Assembly (NCBI GenBank): GCA_016617855.1
Contig: JAECUM010003186.1
Span: 21,278 to 85,277, forward strand
Direction: 5' to 3'
DNA from: Megalonaias nervosa
Taxonomy: Eukaryota > Mollusca > Bivalvia > Unionida > Unionidae
Length of the DNA stretch: 64,000 nucleotides
The translations under genes were made by a program, and so were the position numbers. Below the pieces are notes generated by a model. It was not told the DNA's origin. It did no database searches and saw only the letters and a program-made list of their open reading frames with translations. Of the stretch, positions 12,266-22,222 are shown piece by piece; position 1 is the stretch's first letter, and each line of letters opens with the position of its first letter.

Positions 12266-12783
12266 GGACGAGTACTGCATCATATCAGGATCACCCACCG
12301 TATCAAATACAGCGTAGTGTTAGCTTCTTGTGTTTACAACAGTGACGCCTACAAATTGTGTGTTGCAGTATTTGACTGAAACTATTTGACCCACGAATGT
12401 CGCCGATCAACATTGGTTAATTCGAACACATGTGAACCATTTCTGGGTTTCTCAGTTCGAGGGAGAAATTACATGGCTCATACTGTGATGAAACGTCGAT
12501 ATTATATGTTTTTAATGGAATCCAGCCAATGTCTTTCAACACTGACTATTATTCAGATGTTTTGGCATATACAACGCTTGGCACTGGAGCTTTAAGAGAT
12601 CAAAATCATACATAGTTTGGTAGATTTGACAATATTAGCCACAAATAATTTACAGCAGAGGTCTGCATGCAATATTAACTTAGATGGTTAAAAGTCTTCC
12701 AAATATCCTAGTGCAAATTATACTCATTAATATATAACCTCCTTCAAAGCAGTATAAACAGTATATATTTTATTCATATTTCT

Positions 12784-13003
12784 TGTCCATACAGGCAGAG
12801 TTGTGTTGCACGTGGAAATCATTATTCGTACAGGCAGAGTTGTGTTGTCCGTGAATTGCATGTCCATATAGGCAGAGTTGTGTTGTCTGTGAATTGCCTT
12901 GTCCGTACAGGCAGGGTTGTGTTGTCCGTGAAATTCATTGTCCGTACATGCCGAGTTGTGTTGTCCGTGAATTGCATTATCCGTACAGGCAGGGGTGTGT
13001 TTA
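12784..13003. repeat. 39-bp minisatellite, about six copies
   Basis: Units of the form CAGGCAGAGTTGTGTTGTCC plus a GTGAATTGCATTGTCCGTA spacer start near 12791, 12830, 12868, 12908, 12947 and 12985. That gives a steady period of 38-40 bp. Because the period is divisible by three, long frames stay open through the repeat on both strands. Those frames are by-products of the repeat. Confidence 0.9.
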
Positions 13004-13345
13004 TCAGTCTGTACCTTTCGAGTCATGCAATGACACGCTCTACACCGATGCAATCCTTCGGGACTCAACTCAAATCTGTCTCTTTGTTCACTCTTTTGAG
13101 AGCGTCCTTTCACGAAAGATGGAATGTTAAGCTTGACATGCCTGGCTAGAGACAGTGTAGGAATCCAGATTATTTGGTTACATAATTATCACTAGCTCCT
13201 CCACCATAATTAGGAGAAATATATAGACCATATCCATTTTGACCTATGCAACGAGAACCTTGACTGTGTTGTTGCCCTTCTTTGGGCTCTATATTTGCTC
13301 CATGTTTTAAGATAAAATGGTCTTTAAAAGGGCGTCTCTTTGGAG

Positions 13346-13786
13346 TCAATCATACAAGGTAGTCTTATAATACAACTTTTTAAATGACACTTGCAATGCT
13401 TTCCCAACATTGTCTCGTGGAAGCCATCTGTTGCAGTCGGTAACTGTCTGATAATTCCATAAATTACCATAATGTTGGGAGTTTAGAATTTTATCCTTTG
13501 CACACATGTACATAGAAATTACACCGCCTGTTAAATCCACGTGAAAGGCAAATTTGTAATTTTCATTTTTCTTCCTTTGATTGATTCGGCATTGTAAATA
13601 TCGAAAGCAGACGACATATAATGTTACTTCTACGTACAGACGTGTGTAGTCGTGCAAACACCCCTTCGCTGAAAGTGGACTTGTCCAGGAACTGGAAATG
13701 ATTGGCAAACAGGTCGTCTTTACACTGAAAACTTCCGTTTGGGGAAAGAGAGAGACGATAACAGTGTTAGGGTCCCACTTGGGCAT
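13346..13786 (-). CDS. Unrecognised 146-codon open frame
   Basis: This minus-strand frame is longer than most in this AT-rich flank. It begins MPKWDPNTVIVSLFPQTEVF and has no recognisable domain, signal peptide or membrane span. A few cysteine and aromatic residues are spread along it (CRYLQC, CNRW). It sits outside the transposon and outside visible repeats. It may be an exon, a relic or chance. No splice or polyadenylation support was identified. Confidence 0.2.
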   Translation of the reverse strand: MPKWDPNTVIVSLFPQTEVFSVKTTCLPIISSSWTSPLSAKGCLHDYTRLYVEVTLYVVCFRYLQCRINQRKKNENYKFAFHVDLTGGVISMYMCAKDKILNSQHYGNLWNYQTVTDCNRWLPRDNVGKALQVSFKKLYYKTTLYD

Positions 13787-14632
13787 AATCAGGTTTGAAA
13801 TTATAAATCAATAAATGAACTGTCTGAGTTCTGTGCATCTTTTATCTCATTTGTGCTTTTCGTCTTTTAAATCGGTATGGGAGTACAAACAAACGGGGAT
13901 ATATGTTCAGACTATAACTGTGCATGCGGATAGGTAATACCCTGTACATGTAAAGTCAAAATAAAAATATCAAAATATATTTTATTTCCCTCTGTTTGAG
14001 TAGATATATAAAGTTACTAAAGAAAGTATTTCCTGTAGATAATCGAAGCCAAAAGCTCAGTTCAATTAAATTTTCAACTATATACATAACTGCTGGCAGC
14101 ATATATACACTAAACGTAACAGTTTATATACAGGTATACTAAACCAGTCTATAACATGCATACTAAGATTGATTTCACGTAATTGGCATACTGATATATC
14201 AAGTTCAACATGGACAGTCTTCTCTCGAAAAACAAGTAAACTTGCATACATTAATTTCTATGCATTTGCAATTTGTTTAATAGAGAGGCTAAGGAGGAAG
14301 ACCATAAAGCGATGCACTACATGGCTCCATTTGTTCTGATTGTTTCCTGTTACGCTTGATTATTTTAGTTCGTTTTTAATGCCAGGATATCACTTTTAAA
14401 TATGCGTATTCTGTAAAGCCATATAGGATGGTAATTCATATTTGGCGAAACTAATGGGAATAATGCGGTAGGTATGGATGTACGCCTACAAGACGGAGAC
14501 TTTTGTTCCGGGCGTTCTTCGAGAAGAACGATCCTTTTGCAGTCGTAGAGGGTATGATATAAGTAGCTAAATAATCAAATACACAAGATAATCCCATATA
14601 CAAAACTATTCTAGTGTAATCTAAAATGGAAA

Positions 14633-14637
<5 letters not shown>

Positions 14638-14680
<43 letters not shown>
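14638..14680. repeat. (GA)n microsatellite
   Basis: A near-pure AGAG tract of about 40 bp immediately precedes the left copy of the direct repeat. Frames that run through it encode only alternating residues. Confidence 0.95.
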
Positions 14681-14682
<2 letters not shown>

Positions 14683-15184
14683 GAAATGGATGTTGCATGT
14701 TTTATTTGAAATGTCAAATGAGGGTTGATCTTCAAGTCATCTGTGTCTATATCTTTACGTAGGAGACACAGGGCTTATTTACAAGAAAAAGATAGTAACA
14801 AACTCTTGAAATAACATATCCATTCAGTTTGCCTATATATGCGTATAATACTGTAGATGAAAGACAGAAACTTGATTCCAACATCCGCGTTCCACTTGGT
14901 TATTTTTATATGCAGTGCATTCTAAGAACTAACGTTATGCTGATAAATGGGTACAACATTGCCCTATATACGAAAAAAAAAACAACAAAAAAACAAAACA
15001 AAACAAAACAAAATGAAACACCCCCCAAAAAACTAACCCCCCCCAAAGAAAAACCAAACAAAACAAAAAACAAACCAAACCAAAAAAAACCCCCCAAAAA
15101 ACAAAAAGACAGGCTCAAATGACACTTCTATGCAAGGCAAGATGAAAAAGCAAAATATGTATCTTATGTGCTTATAATAAGTAT

Positions 15185-16105
15185 TTGTTCTCTATTGTGT
15201 CCTTTGTGTACCTGACAGAAGGCTGACAAGTCATTTTAGTGTCTTTAGTGTATATGACTGAGGGGTACTAAGTCATTCTAAATTTTTCTTTGCGTACCTG
15301 ACGGAGGGCTAACAAGTCATTTTAGTGACCATTGTGTACCTGAGAGTGGGCTAACAAATCATTATAGAGTATAATTTGTGTGCCTGACGGAGGGCTAACA
15401 AGTCATCCCAGAGTGCCTTTGTTGTTGTTGTTGTTGTAGGGTTTAACGCCATTTTTCAGTACAAGATAGGCTATACATGGCGGCCAGTATTAATGGTGGA
15501 GGAAGAACCCTGGAAAACCCAGGGAAGAACCACCAGCCCACGAGAAGCTACTGGCAGGCTTTCTCACGTACCCACGTTAGCCGAGCCTGAGACTCGAACC
15601 CACGCAGACAGAGGTGAGACGGCAGAGATCTGTAACGGTGAGCGCTTTAGACCATTCGGCCACTCGGGGCCCAGTGCCTTTGTTTTCCTGACTGACGGAT
15701 ACTCAGTCATTGAAGAATCTCCTTTGTGTACGTGACAGAGTGTTAACAAGTTATTCTAGTGTGTCCTTTTGTACCTGGCGGAGGTATAACAAGCAATTCT
15801 AGAGTGGTCTTCGTGTACCTGACGGATGGGTAATAAGTCATTCTAGAATTTCCTTTGTGTACCTGACGGAGGACTAACGAGTCATTCTAGTGTCCTTTGT
15901 GTACCTAGCAGAGGGCTAACAAGTCATTCTTGATTGTCCTTGTATACCTAACAGAGGCCTGACAATTCGTTCTAGAGTGCTCTGACTCTGTATACCCGAA
16001 AGATGGGAACAAAATTATTCAAGAGTTTTTCTTTGTGTACCTGACAGATGGTTTACAAGTCATTCCAGAGTGTCCAATGTGTACCTGACGGAGACCTGTA
16101 GCCTT
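15185..16105 (+). repeat. ~44-bp minisatellite (left array)
   Basis: Imperfect units of about 43-47 bp share TTTGTGTACCTGACGGAGG, GCTAACAAGTCATT and CTAGAGTGTCC. About 17 units can be followed, with variants in each. A SINE interrupts the array at 15424-15672. Confidence 0.85.
15412..15684 (-). mobile_element. tRNA-derived SINE with 12-bp target-site duplication
   Basis: Read on the minus strand, the element opens with GGGCCCCGAGTGGCCGAAT (tRNA-Leu-like box A region). It carries a GGTTCGAGTC box B, then the conserved body ending in TACTGGCCGCC and GGCGTTAAAC, and a (CAA)n tail. The 12-mer AGTGCCTTTGTT flanks it at 15412-15423 and 15673-15684. The paralogous position in the right direct repeat (about 26766-26780) is empty. 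The insertion therefore postdates the duplication. Confidence 0.9.
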
Positions 16106-16436
16106 TTGGTTCTTTACAATATATAGTTCAAGCGATGAGTTTGTGCGATAGTATTAATATATCCTGCCTACATGTAGTGGAAGCGTATTCCTGCAAGGTA
16201 CAGTTAAATAAGTCTTTGTAAATCTTCCAGTAATTCACTCAAAACCCCACATGCTACAAGCACCCAACACATAGTCACTAACTGCATAAAAGTATTAATA
16301 GTGGTATTGATGGTATTGGTTATCCAATGGCTGTTAGAGGTGTTCCATAATTGATCAATGTGATCTCACCATTTTCGAAGGTAGGAGACGTGGTGCTGAC
16401 TGTATGTCGGTGTTCGGTGCCAAACAGCGAAATTTG

Positions 16437-16990
16437 TTCGTCTAAAGCCGCGAAATGGAATCAGCAACAGAACCACCACTTTATTTCAGACGAACGACTG
16501 ATTATCCAACCACACTTTCTTCAAATGCATCAAATCCCGCATATAACACGTAGTAGACTGTGATTTCCAGTTTGCACGCATATAAATCAAATGGAAGCAT
16601 TTAGTGAATAAAGTGGAAACAATGACCCTATGTAATACAAAGTGTAGTTAGAGAATCACATGCATATGCAGAACACCTGGTTACTTTTCTGCCAAAATTC
16701 AACCCTTCTCGTAAAAACGTCGCAGAAGTCATGCAAAGCAGAATTCGATAACAGAGAGAAAATGGTAGAGGTTTCAATCACACGCCAAATAATATTAAGC
16801 AAAGAGAACCGATCTAAAATGATCTGTTATAGATAGATACATACATAAAAGGGGATATGGAGAAAAATATTGCCATCAAGATTGGACAATTTTTTTTGAG
16901 ATTCGAATCCAGGGTCCCCGAGTTGCGGTACCTATTGCTTTGGTTGCATGCAACTAGCCCCATACCCTCTATATACATATCCCCATATAT
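16437..16990. other. Unannotated spacer
   Basis: No gene, repeat or RNA gene is evident between the left direct repeat and the next SINE. Short frames here have no recognisable content. Confidence 0.4.
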
Positions 16991-16991
16991 A

Positions 16992-17264
16992 AACACAGAG
17001 AGGAGGACCTGGGTGGCCGAGTGGTCTTAAACGCTTGCCTTTGCCGATCACTGCCATTTCACCCCTGTCCGCGTGGTTTCGAATCTCAGGTTCGGCGAAT
17101 GTGGGTATGTGAGAAAGCTGTCATTAGCTTCCTGTGGGTCGGTGTACCTTGCCGTGAATTTTCCGTGTTCTTCCTCCACCAGTTATGCTGGCTGCCATAT
17201 AGAACCTATCTTATGCTTAGCAATGGTGTTAAACCCAAAACAACAACAACAACAACAACAGCAA

Positions 17265-17273
<9 letters not shown>
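16992..17273 (+). mobile_element. tRNA-derived SINE with imperfect TSD
   Basis: The head GGGTGGCCGAGTGGTCTTAAA and box B GGTTTCGAATC are followed by the shared SINE body (AGCTTCCTGTGGGTCGGTG, TTCTTCCTCCACCAG, GGTGTTAAACC) and a CAACAACAA tail. The flanks AACACAGAGAG (16992-17002) and AACACGGAGAG (17263-17273) differ at one base and are a likely target-site duplication. A (GA)n tract follows to about 17315. Confidence 0.85.
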
Positions 17274-17317
<44 letters not shown>

Positions 17318-17729
17318 ACATCTTTGTACGTATAATACAATCCAGAGTTGTATCGAAATGACAAATCAGAATATACTTATATTTCAGATCGCTCGTGCTA
17401 AATAAAATGATATTGAGGCTTTGACAATGCAACAACAACTAATACATCGCAAGTTCTCTGTCTGTCCATTCGTTTGAAAATGACACATGAAACATTTAAA
17501 AATTGCCACGTTCACCGTAAACATATGATCATAAACGGTGCATTTCAAGGCAACCATAGCCAGCTCTGATCGAAATTTGTTTGCGTCATTTCAACAAAAG
17601 AACATAACAGAGATTCCTATATTTAGGACTAAGATAATTTTAAGATTTTTAAGAGGTTTATTTTTTTCACTTATTCATCCCATGCAGTGCTGCCTGATCA
17701 GATTCTCATCGTAAAAGATCTTCACGATG

Positions 17730-17870
17730 CTATTTATGGATAACTCCGTACGCTGCTCTCGCACTACTCAGTTTTTGTTCAATTTCATCTCGCGTGAAAT
17801 TTTCCAGATACGTGTATGATGCTGCAGCAACATCTGGACTGATTTTTCCATGCACTTTATACATGATCAT
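17730..17870 (-). CDS. Small 46-aa protein of the Polinton remnant
   Basis: A short open frame starts MIMYKVHGKISPDVAAASY and ends at a TAG at 17730-17732. Its ATG overlaps the TGA of the preceding minus-strand frame as ATGA. Either two tightly packed viral-style genes overlap there, or one gene carries a frameshift. The composition is helical and mildly charged. I do not recognise the family. It is the last coding signal before the repeat-rich left flank. Confidence 0.4.
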   Translation of the reverse strand: MIMYKVHGKISPDVAAASYTYLENFTRDEIEQKLSSARAAYGVIHK

Positions 17871-18097
17871 GTTAATCGTGCTTCAATGGTCTTGTTGTTT
17901 TCAAACATAAGTGGTTCGGGAACAACTACATCGTCGTCAGGAGCGTTTCCAGATTGATCATCGAGCGCCATCACACCCATGATGACCTCCACGTCCTCGT
18001 ACTCTAAGCCTACCTGCTGACATAAATTACGTTTGTCGATGGCACCGCGCAGTGTTCGATTGCCGCGAAATCGTTTTCGTGAGTCGACCTTTTCCAT
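17867..18097 (-). CDS. Unrecognised 76-aa Polinton-associated ORF
   Basis: The frame starts MEKVDSRKRFRGNRTLRGAI. It is basic at the N-terminus and acidic (DDQSGNAPDDD) in its second half. It is followed by an ATGA overlap with the 46-aa frame. It is co-oriented with the 102-aa frame and the fibre-like gene, suggesting one minus-strand transcription block. Function unknown. Confidence 0.4.
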   Translation of the reverse strand: MEKVDSRKRFRGNRTLRGAIDKRNLCQQVGLEYEDVEVIMGVMALDDQSGNAPDDDVVVPEPLMFENNKTIEARLT

Positions 18098-18200
18098 GCA
18101 CTCGTGATCTTCTCGGTGCGCGTCATCGTCTTCCTATCGACCACAGTCGTCGTTTAATGTATCCGGTTTTCACGATCACGTCCACGAGGCTCGGATGCAG

Positions 18201-18509
18201 CTAAGTCGATTCTCTGTCGTTATAAAATTTACGTACAGCAAAATACTTGTCAATGGTGTCTCTGAGCTGCTGTTGTCTCATGAGTCCAACTGAAATATGA
18301 GCCAGTTTTATCTGATTGTGTTTCCACTGTTCATATGCATTTTCTGGGGATAACTTCCTCGCGTTTCTCACCTGATAGATATCTCCATAAATCCCCGTGG
18401 TCTGCTTGAGAACGTGATCGTCATTTTCAGCATACGACGCATCCTGTCTGTAAGTATCGTCAAACAATAACTGGTAAAGTTCGATAGCTACTCGGACAAT
18501 TTCCGCCAT
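18201..18509 (-). CDS. Unrecognised 102-aa Polinton-associated ORF
   Basis: The intact frame begins MAEIVRVAIELYQLLFDDTY and reads as a mostly helical protein (NARKLSPENAYEQWKHNQIK). It lies about 40 bp downstream of the fibre-like gene's stop codon on the same strand. Compact spacing supports a shared viral-type gene block. I do not recognise a domain. Confidence 0.45.
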   Translation of the reverse strand: MAEIVRVAIELYQLLFDDTYRQDASYAENDDHVLKQTTGIYGDIYQVRNARKLSPENAYEQWKHNQIKLAHISVGLMRQQQLRDTIDKYFAVRKFYNDREST

Positions 18510-18551
18510 GGCGAAATCTATATAATGCTAAAATAATCGGCTTAGATCAAC

Positions 18552-19923
18552 TCATCCAGTGAAAATTTGGAAGTAACTTAATCCAGGATTAGAAAGTTCT
18601 GCCGTGAGCGCAGTAAAATTAAACGTGGAATACTTCGTGGTCGTGCTCGAGGTGGCAATGTAAAATTCCAGTGTGGTGACTCCGATCGCTGCTGTACGGT
18701 TGTAAAGCACATCCGCGTTGCTGTCAGGTTTGATGCTATCGAGTCTCTACGTGAGGATGAGTTGTGTTCCAGAGCTGCTCCCACGCACTTGCAATTTCCA
18801 GATGGCTATTGCAGCAGGTAAATGCACCTGAAGCCAGAAAATGGATGTAATTCCAGCCGTTGCCCACTCGTTTTCAGCATTGGAAGCCACCAGGTGATTG
18901 GCAAAAACATAATAAGCCTGGTAAGAGCGTGAGAATTCTGATGCGGCTGATACAGAAACTCCACATCGGTTTCCACTATTTCCTGTGAGTGTTGGAATGT
19001 ATCCTGAGCTGTTTCGGATGCGGTGCATGTCCACGTACATTTTCGTGGCTGCCTCATTGTTAGTTGGGGCTGGAAAATGCGTAACTACCAACCTGGCTCC
19101 AGCCGCAGCGGTGAGACTTCCTGTGAGTCTTGCTCCCCTGGTCGATAATTTTGTGCCACCAAACGAATTTAACTGAGAATACGAGATCACTTGGGTGTTA
19201 TCGGCGATAGGCCATGTAGTGGGAAGTCGGTATAATTTTTGTCCTTCTAGCGATGTCATTCTGTGCAGGCTAATTTTGGCGTTGTTGATGTCTACCAGCC
19301 ACTGATAAATTGAACTGTTCACGTGAAGTCCTTCCACTGTTTGAATCAAGATCGGTGTATAGGTTCCTGCAGGTTCTCTATCGATCCATATAGAATGGTC
19401 CGTAGTTCCAGTATAATAAACCATCGTCGATTTCGTGTTCAGCCCGGTACTCACTCCGACTAACATAGGATTCTGCGACGTTGTTCTAGATGGAAGTGGC
19501 GACATGGAAAGATCGCTAGTCACTTGGCCAATCACTGATAAATTTCCAGATATCACACCACCCGTTTTACCATATTTGTTAGCCAGTACCACATCCAGAT
19601 CTGCTGAGGAGACGGCCGGAGAAGATCCAAGAGCCTGTCATGTTGGAGCTGATAAACCATACAGAATGTTTCCTCCCATGTACATATTTTCTGTAATTTC
19701 TCCTCCGGTCAACGACAATTTAGTCTTTACCCGTCTATTGACGTGTGACCATCGTGCTGTGTTGGCATCTGTGGGTGTGTACCTTACATCGTCAAGACTG
19801 GCGACCGTTGAGATTACCCTATATGGAATGCCCGGCGCGGTTGACCTTTTTATCAAACTCATCCTGACTGGTAGAAGAGCTGCTGATTGACCCGATAAGC
19901 GTACCCAAGGAAGTGTAAGACAT
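18552..19923 (-). pseudogene. Fibre-like structural protein of the Polinton remnant
   Basis: The gene starts at an ATG at 19923-19921 (MSYTSLGTLIGS). It is read through two frame changes (near 19840 and 19600-19635) and one in-frame TAG near 18745, ending at a TGA at 18552-18554. It contains repeated GGEITENMYMGG / GGVISGNLSV modules and a PTNNEAATKMYVD motif. This combination is typical of trimeric fibre or tail-spike stalks in viruses of many hosts. The C-terminal part is beta-rich with many S/T residues. In an active element it would be a virion surface protein. The divergent position next to the packaging ATPase fits a late structural block. The fibre role is inferred from motif style. 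Confidence 0.6.
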
Positions 19924-20034
19924 TGTTTGCAGATAAGATGGACTCACGTGAAAATGAACATCATTAATTTCTATTCTAAGGCAAAAACGAAAGCGCACCA
20001 GCATCATTTTTATTTTTGGCCAGATTGCCATTAT

Positions 20035-20470
20035 ATGATCGTGGGCCCGACCGGTCGTGGATCCGGATCAGATACAACCCGTAGAAGAAATGGTTTCTGA
20101 CACGAATAAGATCATCGTGTTTGATGATATTAAAATCGACCGAGAGAACTTAAACCCCATCTGCGAGTGTTTTTCATTGTCGATAAACAAGCACTGCAGT
20201 ACCATTTATCTCGCGCAGTCGTACTACGATGTGCCTAAATACATCCAAGGGAACACGGGATGTTTTGTGTTGTTTTCAGGACTAGATAACCGAGACATCG
20301 ACGCAATAGTGAGATACCATTGCAGTGGCATCACCGCGAAAGAATTCAAAGACTGCTATGCCGCGCAGACGTCGTCCTCTAAGCACGACTTTATGACGTT
20401 TCATCGCGATGTAGAAACGATCCCAGAACAATATCGAAAAGTCTTTGACGAATATTACCACCCTGATTAG
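20035..20470 (+). pseudogene. FtsK/HerA-type genome packaging ATPase (C-terminal part)
   Basis: A Walker A-like string MIVGPTG lies at 20035-20055 in one frame, with the usual GKT replaced by other residues. The frame from 20057 onward carries a Walker B signature KIIVFDDIK, then IYLAQSYYDVPKYI and GCFVLFSGLDNRDI. These are the sensor/arginine-region features of A32-like packaging ATPases of Polintons and related viruses. The segment normally found between Walker A and B is missing, so the gene has an internal deletion as well as a frameshift. Family role: powering DNA entry into the capsid. This copy cannot encode an active enzyme. Confidence 0.8.
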
Positions 20471-20494
20471 TATAACCACAACGTAGTTTCGGAC

Positions 20495-21560
20495 ATGTCA
20501 TTCGAAAAAGCTCATCATTCGTCGTCAGCGCGAGGATGTCCTCAAGAAGTTTTTCAAGCAAAGGGCTGCATTACGTCAGCGCGTCCTCGAAGGCAAAGTA
20601 GGACAGCAGTCCTTTCAGAGCTACGTGGCCGGAGAACTGTTGAAGCCACTCCTGACGAAACTCGACGAAGCCAAAACGATGTACGATGTCAAGCGAGATC
20701 AGTTGCTGGACACGCTGAAATCCACTCAACAACAGCAACAACGACTGCTGGAGGAGTTAACACCACCACGGAAGACGAACAAGAAGGAGAAGCCAGGAAT
20801 GCTGAACTTAAAAAATGAAACGAATAGAAAAAGAAACATCGGCGTCATTCTAGCAGATGCAAGAAGAAAAGACAAAAACCGAAGCTGGTCTAGAATTGCT
20901 CAAAAAAGAGGAAGAAAGGATTTAGCTGAAAGAAGAAACATTTCAGAGTGAATTTTCGGAAGTGAAAATAGGCGAAAGGCATGAGCAGGCTATGATCAGT
21001 CACGCTGTGAGGGATCTGGTCTTTTGCATCGGTTATCAAAATCCTTATATTTTAAGCAAAGAATTGTTAGAACATTTTTTGAAAGAAACACTTTCAGAAA
21101 TCAACGATTATATATTGCTCTTATCGTCTGCCGAGGATAATTACTATAAAGCGTTAGCTTCACGCGGATTGGTAAGTAGCGTCAACCGAATGTATGGACC
21201 CTGGATTAAGCAAAACATGAAGGAAATCTTCATCGAGCTGCTCGAAGAGTCAAAAGAGTACAATAGGGTGGTGGGAGAGGAACTCAAAGTCAGAGTAAAA
21301 GTCTATCGCTCGGGAGCCAGACCCATGTTTCCAGTGGCAGATACAACCTTTAAGCAGCCTGAAACACCAACAGGATTAGAGTCTACTCGGTTGAAAGAAC
21401 AAGCGGATCCAGAGGCGGAGAAAGGAGCAACTGCTGAATTTACAAAGAAGTCATTGAGAAAAGTGGGAGTTTTGTAAGGAAGAAACTTGCCGAAGAAAAT
21501 GAAATAATCAACCGTTCTTTTGCGCTGGCAGAGAAACGTCGTCAAGAAGGAGAGGAGGAT
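20495..21560 (+). pseudogene. Coiled-coil protein of the Polinton remnant
   Basis: Several overlapping frames read as one long, highly charged helical protein. They include an N-terminal basic part (RRQREDVLKKFFKQRAALRQ), a glutamine-rich stretch near 20730-20745, and a K/E-rich coiled coil at 20820-20960. An intact segment at 20962-21477 starts MKIGERHEQAMISHAV and includes YYKALASRGLVSS. A last frame at 21478-21560 holds AEKRRQEGEEDVTT. In-frame stops and at least three frame changes separate the parts. It lies directly downstream of the ATPase. I do not recognise a named family; an internal scaffold or minor virion protein is a guess. Confidence 0.45.
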
Positions 21561-21639
21561 GTGACGACGACTGGATAAGGCATCAGCTACTATCATAATC
21601 CAGCCGAGATCATCTGACGGTTAAAGCGGGGACTGTCGG

Positions 21640-22196
21640 AGTGGAAATGGTTGACGAGATGGTAAAGATCCCCAAATCGTCTTCTGGACAGCAAGCTGGT
21701 GACGCCACATCAATACAAGATTATGTACGAGGATTTGATTTAGTAGCAATCCGTTTACATAGAAAACAGAGTTTTCCAACATGGCTCTAGACGAAACCAC
21801 GCTGCTGTTCGGTTCGCGTTTGGTCATTTCCACGGTGAGGTATAATCCATCATTCTCCGTTTTAACGCAGGTACTGTCTTAGATGGAAATGGAGTACACG
21901 AAGGAGATCTTCCCATCAATATCGCCGACGTCAACAGTCTCCTCATCAACTGCTCCATCGCTCAGGGATCGTTATCCTCGGTCGGTTCAGCCTCCAACGT
22001 GATTTATTCCACGTCGATTAGCGTCCCACCAAGATCGCTCATGCAAATTCATCCTAATCCTTTCATCTACTATCCCATCCTGAACACGTGCATAATCTCG
22101 GAAATCACCATGTGGCTCACCAATCAGTCCGGAAATTTCGCCGATAATAACAACGAAAGAATCTCCTTTTATTTGCACTTGAGGAGGAAGACGTAA
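21640..22196 (+). pseudogene. Capsid-associated-type ORF with a WLTNQSG motif
   Basis: The best-preserved part (21895-22196) reads through NIADVNSLLINCSIAQGS and ends with EITMWLTNQSG followed by ISFYLHLRRKT and a TAA. From memory, proteins ending in a W(L/I)TDQDG ... LHLR pattern recur beside Polinton/adintovirus-type genes in invertebrate genomes, but I cannot verify this. The upstream part is broken by stops and frame changes. It is beta-rich, consistent with a structural protein. Whether it is a minor capsid, penton or other component is not decided by what I can see. Confidence 0.45.
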
Positions 22197-22222
22197 TTGT
22201 CTCAAATCCACTTAGCGTCGCA

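Larger units (their letters stand above)
1142..12274. mobile_element. ~11.1-kb DNA transposon with long TIRs and 9-bp TSD
   Basis: The element proper runs 1151-12265. It begins TAGTCTG and ends with the complement CAGACTA. The 9-mer GGACGAGTA sits immediately outside both ends (1142-1150 and 12266-12274), which is a textbook target-site duplication. The outer ~1 kb of each end is an inverted repeat. Inside are a RecQ-like helicase gene on the minus strand (8338-9397) and decayed plus-strand exons (about 3.85-6.6 kb). A 9-bp duplication with long TIRs is known for Mutator-like elements, but I recognise no transposase, so the superfamily is open. It could also be a new helicase-bearing family, or a non-autonomous derivative that captured a helicase. 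A SINE fragment and a 28-bp tandem repeat lie inside it. Confidence 0.8.
12275..14634. other. Gene-poor flank of the transposon
   Basis: Apart from the 39-bp minisatellite and the uncertain 146-codon frame listed separately, I see no coding signal. The sequence is AT-rich with short frames only. Confidence 0.5.
14720..16436 (+). repeat. Left copy of ~1.3-kb direct repeat flanking the Polinton remnant
   Basis: The sequence from GTTGATCTTCAAGTCATCTG to CAAACAGCGAAATTT is repeated in the same orientation at 26128-27443. Shared blocks include GCCTATATATGCGTATAA, GACAGAAACTTGATTCC, the ~44-bp minisatellite and a final ~350 bp that is almost identical (from CTGACGGAGACCTGTAGCC). The left copy is longer because of a SINE insertion and extra minisatellite units. 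An A/C homopolymer-rich stretch lies at 14970-15115. The boundaries do not look like LTR ends. A segmental duplication, or two copies of a non-autonomous element, are possible explanations. Confidence 0.8.

Noticed and set aside
12727..13149. Open frames of 78-128 codons on both strands
   Set aside because: They are produced by the 39-bp minisatellite, whose period is a multiple of three.
14829..15122. Lys/Pro/Asn-rich frame of 97 codons
   Set aside because: It is the translation of an A/C homopolymer-rich low-complexity stretch.
17021..17405. Frames of 104-110 codons
   Set aside because: They run through a SINE, its CAA tail and a (GA)n tract.
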